From: Sipunculus nudus
Lineage: Eukaryota > Annelida > Sipuncula > Golfingiida > Sipunculidae
Direction: 5' to 3'
Assembly (NCBI GenBank): GCA_026874595.1
Contig: CM049315.1
Span: 1,494,501-1,558,500 of the forward strand
Length of the DNA: 64,000 bases
Shown: one piece after another, positions 55,018 to 64,000 of the stretch
How the letters are laid out: each line of letters opens with the position of its first letter
Position numbering within the stretch: the first letter of the stretch is position 1
The notes under the pieces: model-generated
Databases searched by the model: none
Told to the model about the DNA's origin: nothing
Seen by the model: the letters and a program-made list of their open reading frames with translations, nothing else
Made by a program: the position numbers and the translations under genes

Positions 55018-58000
55018 TTGAGTCGTACGTCCGCCATATCGGCCCTTTTACCCAGACCATGTCATATCTCAGTCATGTCTTGGCTCCTTTATCTAGAACA
55101 TGTCCATCCACGACCGTGTTCATGTCATAACTCCGCCATATCGGTTCCATTATCCGGACCATGGCTATGTCATACCTCCGCCACATCGGCCCCTTTATCA
55201 GGACAATGGCCTTGTCATTCCTCGGTCATATCGACCACTTTATCCGGACCCTGAGGGAGTCAATCTACGCTTTATCGGTCCCTTTATCCGGATCTTCGCC
55301 ATATCATACCTCCTTCATGTGGGCGCCTTTATCCGGACCATAGCCATGCATGTCATACCTCAGTCATATCGCCCCGTTATCTTCATCGTGGCCAAGTCAC
55401 ACAGTCCGCCATATCGGCCCCTTTATCCGCACCATGGCCATGCATGTCATACCTCAGCCATATCGCCCCGTTATCTTGATCTTGGCCAAGTCACACAGTC
55501 CGCCATATCAGCCCCTTTATCTGGACCATGGCCATGCATGTCATACCTCAGCCATATCGCCCCGTTATCTTCATCGTGGCCAAGTCACACAGTCCGCCAT
55601 ATCGGCCCCTTTATCCGGACCATGGCCATGCATGTCATACCTCAGCCATATCGCCCCGTTATCTTCATCGTGGCCAAGTCACACAGTCCGCCATATCGGC
55701 CCCCTTTATCCGGACCATGGCCATGCATGTCATACCTCAGCCATATCGCCCCGTTATCTTCATCGTGGCCAAGTCACACAGTCCGCCATAACGGCCCCTT
55801 TATCCGGACCATGGTCATGCATGTCATACCTCAGCCATATCGCCCCGTTATCTTCATCGTGGCCAAGTCACACAGTCCGCCATATGTGCCCCTTTATCCG
55901 GACCATGGCCATGCATGTCACACCTCAGCCATATCGCCCCGTTATCTTCATCGTGGCCAAGTCACATAGTCCGCCAGATCGGCCCCTTTATCCGCACCAT
56001 GGCCATGCATGTCATACCTCAGCCATATCGCCCCGTTATCTTCATCGTGGCCAAGTCACACAGTCCGCCATATCGGCCCCTTTATCCGGTATGACATGCA
56101 TGGCCATGGTCCGGATAAAGAGGCCGATATGGCGGACTGTGTGACTTGGCCACGATGAAGATAACGGGGCGATATCGGCCCCTTTATCCGGACCATGGCC
56201 ATGCATGTCATACCTCAGCCATATCGCCACAATATCTTCATCGTGGCCAAGTCACACAGTCCGCCATATCGGCCCCTTTATTCGGACCATGGCCATGCAT
56301 GTCATACCTCAGCCATATCGCTTCGTTATCTTCATCGTGGCCAAGTCACACAGTCCGCCATATCGGCCACTTTATCCGGACCATGGTCATGCATGTCATA
56401 CCTCAGCCATATCGCCCCGTTATCTTCATCGTGGCCAAGTCACACAGTCCGCCATATCGGCCCCTTTATCCGGACCATGGCCATGCATGTCACACCTCAG
56501 CCATATCGCCCCGTTATCTTCATCGTGGCCAAGTCACATATTCCGCCATATCGGCCACTTTATTCGGACCATGGCCATGCATGTCATACCTCAGCCATAT
56601 CGCTTCGTTATCTTCATCGTGGCCAAGTCACACAGTCCGCCATATCGGCCCCTTTATCCGGATCATGGTCATGCATGTCGTACCTCAGCCATATCGCCCC
56701 GTTATCTTCATCGTGGCCAAGTCACACAGTCCGCCATATCGACCTTTTATCCGGACCATGGCCATGCAAGTCATACCTCAGCCATATCGCCCCGTTATCT
56801 TCATCGTGGCCAAGTCACACAGTCCGCCATATCGGCCACTTTATCCGGACCATGGTCATGCATGTCATACCTCAGCCATATCGCCCCGTTATCTTCATCG
56901 TGGCCAAGTCACACAGTCCGCCATATCGACCTTTTATCCGGACCATGGCCATGCAAGTCATACCTCAGCCATATCGCCCCGTTATCTTCATCGTGGCCAA
57001 GTCACACAGTCCGCCATATCGGCCACTTTATCCGGACCATGGTCATGCATGTCATACCTCAGCCATATCGCCCCGTTATCTTCATCGTGGCCAAGTCTCA
57101 CAGTCCGCCATATCGGCCCCTTTATCCGGACCATGGCCATGCATGTCACACCTCAGCCATATCGCCCCGTTATCTTCATCGTGGCCAAGTCACATATTCC
57201 GCCATATCGGCCCCTTTATCCAGACCATGGCCATGCATGTCATACCTCAGCCATATCGCCCCGTTATCTTCATCGTGGCCAAGTCACACAGTCCGCCATA
57301 TCGGCCACTTTATCCGCACCATGGCCATGCATGTCATACCTCAGCCATATCGCCCCGTTATCTTCATCGTGGCCAAGTCACACAGTCCGCCATATCGACC
57401 TTTTATCCGGACCATGGTCATGCATGTCATACCTCAGCCATATCGCCCCGTTATCTTCATCTTGGCCAAGTCACACAGTCCGCCATATCGGCCCCTTTAT
57501 CCGGACCATGGCCATGCATGTCATATCTCAGCCATATCGCCCCGTTATCTTCATCGTGGCCAAGTCACACATTCCGCCATATCGGCCCCTTTATCCGGAC
57601 CATGGCCATGCATGTCATTTAATCAGCCATATCGCCCCGTTATCTTCATCGTGGCCAAGTCACACAGTCCGCCATATCGGCCCCTTTATCCGGACCATGG
57701 TCATGCATGTCATACCTCAGCCATATCGCCCCGTTATCTTCATCGTGGCCAAGTCACACAGTCCGCCATATCGGCCCCTTTATCCGGACCATGGCCATGC
57801 ATGTCATACCTCAGCCATATCGCCCCAATATCTTCATCGTGGCCAAGTCACACAGTCCGCCATATCGGCCCCTTTATTCGGACCATGGCCATGCATGTCA
57901 TACCTCAGCCATATCGCTTCGTTATCTTCATCGTGGCCAAGTCACACAGTCCGCCATATCGGCCACCACTTTATCCGAACCATGGTCATGCATGTCATAC

Positions 58001-58970
58001 CTCAGCCATATCGCCCCGTTATCTTCATCGTGGCCAAGTCACACAGTCCGCCATATCGGCCCCTTTATCCGGACCATGGCCATACATGTCATTCCTCAGC
58101 CATATCGCCCCGTTATCTTCATCGCTGCCAAGTCACACAGTCCGCCAAATCGGCCACTTTATCCGGACCATGGCCATGCATGTCATACCTCAGCCATATC
58201 GCCCCGTTATCTTCATCGTGGCCAAGTCACACAGTCCGCCATATCGACCTTTTATCCGGACCATGGCCATGCATGTCATACCTCAGCCATATCGCCCCGT
58301 TATCTTCATCGTGGCCAAGTCACACAGTCCGCCATATCGGCCTCTTTATCCGGACCGTGGCCATGCATGTCATACCTCAGCCATATCGCCCCGTTATCTT
58401 CATCGTGGCCAAGTCACACAGTCCGCCATATCGGCCCCTTTATCCAGACCATGGCCATGCATGTCATACCTCAGCCATATCGCCCCGTTATCTTCATCGT
58501 GGCCAAGTCACACAGTCCGCCATATCGGCCACTTTATTCGGACCATGGCCATGCATGTCATACCTCAGCCATATCGCTTCGTTATCTTCATCGTGGCCAA
58601 GTCACACAGTCCGCCATATCGGCCCCTTTATCCGGACCATGGTCATGCATGTCGTACCTCAGCCATATCGCCCCGTTATCTTCATCGTGGCCAAGTCACA
58701 CAGTCCGCCATATCGGCCCCTTTATCCGGACCATGGCCATGCATGTCATACCTCAGCCATATCGCCCCGTTATCTTCAACGTGGCCAAGTGGCTTCTTGT
58801 TATCTTCATCGTGGCCAAATCACACAGTCCGCCATATCGGCCCCTTTATCCGGACCATGGCCATGCATGTCATACCTCAGCCATATCGCCCCGTTTATCC
58901 ACACCCTGGCCAAGTACACAGTCCGCCATATCGGCCCCTTTATCCGGACCATGGCCATGTCATACTGTAC
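55018..58970. repeat. 94-bp dimeric satellite (about 42 units)
   Basis: The main unit of 94 bp has two related halves: half A, GTCATACCTCAGCCATATCG with CCCCGTTATCTTCATCGTGG, and half B, GTCACACAGTCCGCCATATCG with CCCCTTTATCCGGACCATGG. The left margin (55018-55370) instead shows irregular units near 47 bp (CCGCCATATCGGCCC, TTTATCCGGACCATG), the likely ancestral monomer. Since 94 leaves remainder 1 on division by 3, each frame reads through all phases, and all three plus frames stay open for up to about 950 codons. This follows from an absence of stop triplets in the unit and is not evidence for proteins. The array is much richer in G+C than its surroundings. Confidence 0.96.
56089..56175 (-). 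repeat. Single inverted unit inside the 94-bp satellite
   Basis: Here the array reads GGTATGACATGCATGGCCAT, then GTCCGGATAAAGAGGCCGAT and so on to GATAACGGGGCGATAT. This is the reverse complement of one full unit, flanked on both sides by units in the normal direction. Confidence 0.93.
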
Positions 58971-59051
58971 TGTTTTCCCACAGGTAATAGAAAACAACAC
59001 AGGAATTTAAGTTTAACATCACCAATAGATAAAAAACCTGTCCGAATTTAA

Positions 59052-59740
59052 AATGCTTATTACTCACATGCCAGAACAGTATACTGTCAGTCAGTGATAG
59101 GGTGCACGCTTTTCTACCGGTACAGAGGGTATGCTTCGGGTATACGCTTTACTAAAGATCTGAAATGTGGCCGGTTACTCTCTTCACCATTGGCTTTACA
59201 GACTTCATTTCTTAAACATACGTAGGGACCCCAGCTACTCCCTAAGGGACTTGCCCGCGGGCCCTGGGGGTCTGGAGGCTCGCTAACTTGTGACTGAATC
59301 TTATGCCCTCACCCTCAACTGGCCGTGATTCCTTATTCGGGCATTAATGGTTGAGCCCACTTATAGTGTGGGGGTGAGGGGTTATCTATTAGGAGTATAT
59401 GGAATATCCTACAATACCTCAGGCATATCGGAGCCTTTACCCGGAGCATGACCATATCGGCCATACTGAAACACGTTAAAAAACTCACCTCCTATGTGGT
59501 GGTAAAATAATATATAACCCTAGTTGTTATAGTTTTTACTCTGCCCGTTCTGATTCAATACATGTTATAGGCCTCTTTAAGTACTGGCTTCTGCATGTGT
59601 GAGAATCCTGGTATATAAAGCACACACATGTGCAAATTTAAATAAAGTAGTACCATCTGGGTGTACACAGTCATATGATAAGCGCAGATTCTAGATTTTC
59701 CCCCAATGCGTGCCTTGTGCATATAACAGCTACACTGAAA
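59052..59740. other. Non-coding stretch with a stray satellite monomer
   Basis: No gene supported. 59413-59466 (CCTCAGGCATATCGG, CCTTTACCCGGAGCATGACC) is a diverged monomer of the 94-bp family about 450 bp outside the array. Confidence 0.55.
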
Positions 59741-59816
59741 ACATAGGGTTGTCAAATCGACAACTTTAGGGTTGTCAAATGGGTGTCCCTAAAACAACAA
59801 CCCAGGTTGTCAAAAT
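59741..59816. repeat. Right member of the ~70-bp inverted repeat pair
   Basis: GGGTTGTCAAATCGACAACT, then GGGTTGTCAAATGGGTG and CAACAACCCAGGTTGTCAAA. It also contains a local inverted repeat GTTGTC/GACAAC. Inverted partner at 52714-52790. Confidence 0.75.
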
Positions 59817-60321
59817 TTCAGCGAGAGAAAGTTTCGAGGAGAGAAAAATTCCAGCGGACACAGAAGAGTTGTGTGTCAGTTTGTAGACCTTTTCCGATAG
59901 GCGCGGCAGTTATAGATTTTCTTCTAAATTTGTGACGGATCTTATAAAGTAATTGTATTGATTTAGTGTATTGTATTGTTAGGATTGTTTTAGGAATAAA
60001 TCATAATTATTTGTTAACAAAAAACACTGACTTCTTTTTTTATTTTATTACAATGACGAAAACATATACAATACATGACAAAGTACAAAAAAGACAAATA
60101 TGATGACATTTTCCAATCAGTCTGTATTTAAACATTTAAAGTAAACGATAGCTTTCTTAATATTTACTGCTTTACAGCAAGTTCCAGTATATCAAGAGAA
60201 AAGAAAAGGACACACACACACAAAGAATCCTCATAATTAAATCAAATGTCAATTAACATTCACTCTTAATCTTTCTTACAAGGTTTGATACCTAGGTATA
60301 AACAACCACTAATAATCACCA

Positions 60322-60780
60322 TTAGAAGGAAAACCCCTTCCATTTTTCGTTATGTCTTTCTAAACAATTATTTTGCTGTGCAATACATTTTTCCAAATAA
60401 TATATTTTCTTTACTTGCTGGATTGCTTCAGTATATCTGGGATTTGTTTCTTTGCATCTACATGAATACATATATCGCTTAAGAATTACTAACACCAAGT
60501 TTAACACATTTTCATTATTTTTCCCCAAAATCATTGTCTTTAAATCTATATTAAAAGTGGATTTGTTTAACATACGTGTCAGCCATAAATTTATGTCTGC
60601 CCAGAATTCTTGAGAAATCTGGCATTCCCAAAACAAATGTACAAGTGATTCAGAATGATTTTGGCAAAATGTACAGAGATCAGAGTCTTTGATTTTAATT
60701 AAATATAAAAACCTATTAGTGGATAAAATCCTTTGTAATAAAGAAAACTGGAACATTCTTAAGTCAGTTGAGGTTGACAA
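60322..60780 (-). pseudogene. LINE ORF2 C-terminal domain with zf-RVT-type finger
   Basis: 152 codons. CTFCQNHSESLVHLFWEC, then QISQEFWADI gives a complete C-x2-C ... H-x4-C finger. RILSTNRFLYLIKIKDSD before it is typical of the family, and the tail is basic. It corresponds to the same region in the plus-strand LINE (CSYCFTEPETVNHLF), showing a shared architecture. The segments at 60834-61166, 61235-61540 and 61618-61806 are its broken upstream parts (for example FKFIWSNKPDKIKRKKLIAP). Confidence 0.85.
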
Positions 60781-61815
60781 CTTTAGTATTTCTGTGAAGG
60801 ATTCAAAAATTTGGTTGACCTCTGCAGATATATTTAAATCTCTTGCCCATTTGTTACAAGCGACCCTTGGTTCAGCGAAACCGATTTAATTAGGTCGTTG
60901 TACACCACTTTTGATATTTTATTAAATTTTAATAGCTGAATCAATTTACGGTTATCACTATATGAGCCATCACTGCTAATAATGATCTCTTTCCACTTCT
61001 GAGGGAAAGCATTCAGTACCCAAATATATTGCAAAATGTTAATGTTTGTGTCTACTATATGTTGCAACTCATCATATCTGATGAATCTGTTTCCTTTCCT
61101 GTCAATTACAAGTAGATCACCTAATTTGGTAATACCAGTGTTTGTAGAAAATGGGTTTGTTATCAACCCTGATATGTGAATTCAACCAAATTGGTTGATT
61201 GATGATATCATTCTCTGTATCTGACGGAGTGAAATTAAATGAACACCAGGACTGAAAAACCTTTTTTCCAAAATGGGTTTGTATTATTAAAATACATGGA
61301 TGGGTCTTTCACGGTCAGATTACCTTTAAACAGAAATGTCCCTCCTTTGACCATTGTGACGACATATTTTCTCCATTCAGAATTAGGATTCTTTTCTAAT
61401 AGCCTTTTGACCCAAGATATCTTGAGACTTACTATAAATGTTTGTATATATATCATTTTTAAACCTCCGGATTTAAATGGTGCTATTAATTTTTTTCGTT
61501 TTATTTTGTCAGGTTTATTTGACCAGATGAATTTGAACATAACTTTTCAAGCCTATTAAGAAATTGTAAATCTGGAGCAGGCAGTACTGAAAGTAGATAT
61601 GTTAATTTTGATAATCCTTATGTTTTCAATATTGTAATTTTTTCAAATACGCTAAGATTCCTATATGACCAAATGTCAAGAATATTTTTAATTTTTTGTA
61701 GACATGGTTCAAAATTAATTTTTACTAATTTCTTTTGCATCTGAACAAATTTTAACCCCCAAAACAGGCACTGGTCCATAAGACCATAAAGGTTAAGACT
61801 TTCCACTTCTCTTTC

Positions 61816-62834
61816 TCAACGACAATTTTTCACATTCTCTTTCAGCATTGGCATAACAACTTTTTTTTCAAAATTAATAATAAGTCCTGATTTTTCACAG
61901 AATTCTTTAAATACCTTAATTGATTCTTTTAATGAGCGTATATTTTGGAAAAATAAGGTAGTATCATCTGCATATTGAACGACTTTATTACTATCATAAT
62001 AACCACTGATATCTGCATTTTTACGTATATTGGCTGCTAAGGTTTCCACACAAAAAATAAAAATATAAGGCGATAAAGGGCAACCTTGCCTGACACCTCT
62101 TGAAACTTTAAAGTAGTCTGAGCATCAGCCATTGTTAGTGACATAATATTAATATTATTATATAAAATTTTACACAATATTTCTATTATAGGACCAAGCC
62201 TATAGTGTTTTAGATTTTGCTGTCTGAATGAGAATTCCAGTTTATCGTATGCTTTTTCAAAATCCACCATCATGATAAGTCCATTTTGACCCGTATTCCT
62301 GGCATAATATAAACTATTTATTACCTTGTTGGCATTTTCTCCAATGTATCTCCCTTTCGAGAATCCGGTTTGATTTTCGTGTATTAAATCGGGAAGAACT
62401 TTTTTTAGTCAAGTTCAGATGTCCCCAGCATTAATTTTATAATCTACATTTAAAAGAGAAATGGGCCTCCAGTTTTGAATGTCCAACTCATCTTTAACTT
62501 TTTTTTGTATGAGACGAATAACTGCCTGCTTTTGGGAAAAAGTTAATTGTTCATTGTCATATATATAGTCTAATGCTTCGATAAAGAATTGCTTCAAAGA
62601 TTGCCAAAATGTTTTATAAAACTCAGCTGGGATGCCATCACTGTCAGGAGTTTTATCATTTTTCTGTACTTCAAAGCTCTTTATGATTTCATTTTCACGT
62701 AAAGGTGAGTTTAGCAATTCTTCAAAGTTCTCGGGCAATTCTACTAAAGATGGCGTATTATATTTATTTACAAAACCTTCACTATGTCCGGTCTTCGTCG
62801 ATTTGTATAATGAGTTAAAGAACGTTTTAGCCAC
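61816..62834 (-). pseudogene. LINE reverse transcriptase in several frames
   Basis: 62415-62834 carries DKTPDSDGIPAEFYKTFWQS and IQNWRPISLLNVDYKI (pre-palm and fingers). 62037-62273 carries MMVDFEKAYDKLEFSF (motif A, first catalytic Asp). Motif B lies across a frame break near 62080-62110 (RGVRQGCPLSPY-like by eye on the minus strand). 61816-62049 carries VVQYADDTTLFF, motif C with both Asp residues. The catalytic residues survive but the frame is broken at least three times. Confidence 0.87.
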
Positions 62835-63411
62835 AGATAAGATTTCATCCTGGTTTTCCGTAACTGTCCCGTCTGGTAATCTAATCTTGTTTATCTTTTT
62901 ATTATTAAAATTTCTCTTTTCTTAATTTAAAAAATATTTACTTGATTTTTCGCCTTGCTCATACCATCTGACTTTGCATCTTATAATTGCTCCTTCTGTT
63001 TTCTCTTTTATAATAGTTTCTAGTCTTTCTTCATAAGATTTTATTTCTGCGTTGTTGTGGTCATCATGTCTCTCATACAGCTCTTTTAGTTTATCTTCCA
63101 AGTTCCCTTATTTCATTTCTTTTATCACGCGCCCTTTGAATTGAGTATCTGATTGAATCTCTTCTAATACACATTTTTTTTGTCTCCCACATAAGTACAG
63201 GAGTACATCCACTTTTTTTCTTTTACGGTGTTCTTTATTGTTGCTTAAATAGTTTCAATATAATTTTTCTCTTTTAAAAGGCTGGTGTTTAATTTCCAAA
63301 TACCAGGACCTCTCGGTTCTTTACCTATTTTTATTCCCAGACTAATTGCTGAATGATCTGATTTATAATTAGGCAAAATGTCTGCATTAATAGTTTCGTT
63401 TCTTATAGATT

Positions 63412-64000
63412 TTAAGAAATTAAATAATAGTCTAGTCTACAGTAAATTGGATTCGGTTCAATTCTAGACCATGTATATCTCCTTAAATTGCGGTTATAAT
63501 CCCTCCAAACATCAATCAGATTACTCTCCCTCATATAATTTAAAATTACGTTTTGACTGAGTTTATTTGTGGTTTGTCTGCCACCACTTTTGTCTATTTT
63601 CAAGTCCAAAACAGTGTTCCAGTCACCACCAATAATACGATCGTCATTAGGAAATGTTTTTAATTTACTAAATATATCATGGAAAAATTCAGGGGTATCA
63701 GTGTTAGGAGCATAAAGGTTACACAGAGTGACTCTAGATCCAATTGTACAGTCTAACAATATAAATCTACCATTTTGATCAGTTATTATGTCATGTATCT
63801 CACAGTCAACGTTATTTTTTATTAAGATTGCAACTCCTCTAGAATTATTCTCCCCATGGCTTAATATAATTTTATGCCCCCATTCAGCTCGCCACTGATT
63901 TTCTGTTTTTTCTGAACTGTGAGTTTCCTGTATGAAAATGACTGAATGTTTCTTCCTCTATCCGGCCTTTCGTGCAGCTTTACAATAATATGCCTTGGTC
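63412..64000 (-). pseudogene. LINE endonuclease, N-terminus beyond the window
   Basis: Frame 63412-63759 has VTLCNLYAPNTDTPEF, IIGGDWNTVLD (catalytic Asp and Asn) and RRYTWSRIEPNPIYCRLDYY. Upstream in sense the minus strand reads SVIFIQETHSSEKTE (metal-binding Glu) and SHGENNSRGVAILI, still endonuclease-like, up to the window edge. The SDHS segment lies near 63350 in another frame. The region 62835-63411 holds the decayed linker. Confidence 0.85.

Larger units (their letters stand above)
60031..64000 (-). mobile_element. Decayed L1/Tx1-like LINE, cut by the window edge
   Basis: The minus strand ends at the left with AATAAAATAAAAAAAG, a polyadenylation signal and A-rich tail. ORF2 is scattered over at least seven frames in the right order: endonuclease (63412 to the edge), RT (61816-62834), thumb and connection (60834-61806), cysteine motif (60322-60780). 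It is a different, more diverged family from the LINE at 37359. No target duplication was sought because the 5' end is outside the window. Confidence 0.9.

Noticed and set aside
55100-59051. 954- and 948-residue proteins
   Set aside because: Translations of the 94-bp satellite in alternative frames. All frames are open alike, so none is favoured.

Overview
This is eukaryotic genomic DNA, most likely from a mollusc (probably a bivalve) or a similar invertebrate. The evidence is long satellite arrays, L1-type and Gypsy-type retroelements, microsatellites, and a host gene split by GT-AG introns. There are no operons, no prokaryotic signals and no CRISPR arrays. The mollusc call is an inference from the repeat style, not a sequence match.

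The one host gene I can support is on the minus strand. It is a flavin amine oxidase, most like monoamine oxidase (MAO). Exon 1 (36018-36072) and exon 2 (16171-16265) meet in phase exactly inside the FAD-binding glycine motif. Intron 1 is about 19.8 kb and holds two nested Gypsy-type LTR elements. Intron 2 runs off the left edge and is almost wholly satellite: a 62-bp array (12738-16199), then a 119-bp array (1-12676). The 62-bp unit is itself a copy of the exon 2/intron 2 junction, so about 55 extra copies of the exon end and its splice donor lie head to tail behind the real one. This is the most unusual feature of the window.

Layout from left to right: 119-bp satellite with higher-order structure; 62-bp exon-junction satellite; MAO exon 2; degenerate outer Gypsy (17198-35720, minus strand) split by a younger inner Gypsy (22953-34943, minus strand, 907-bp LTRs, 4-bp target duplication, tRNA-His-type primer site); MAO exon 1 and its upstream region; a ~336-bp tandem repeat (about 36390-44500) split by a nearly full-length L1-like LINE (37359-42514, plus strand, 13-bp target duplication); a 39-bp minisatellite (45431-47910); a decayed region with a BEL/Pao-like gag fossil and inverted repeats (48683-52310); simple repeats and a degenerate TAACATTACATAACG-type repeat (52380-53690); a 94-bp dimeric satellite (55018-58970); and a decayed second LINE on the minus strand (60031 to the right edge).

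No mobile element here is intact. The inner Gypsy has a frame change in gag, a stop in RT, a break before the integrase, and a frame change in an extra 3' ORF that encodes zinc fingers plus a coiled coil. Its 2.7-kb leader carries a recurrent TCGCT-N4-AGCGA dyad, in one stretch every 134-142 bp. All coordinates, periods and identities were read by eye; copy numbers are array length divided by period.
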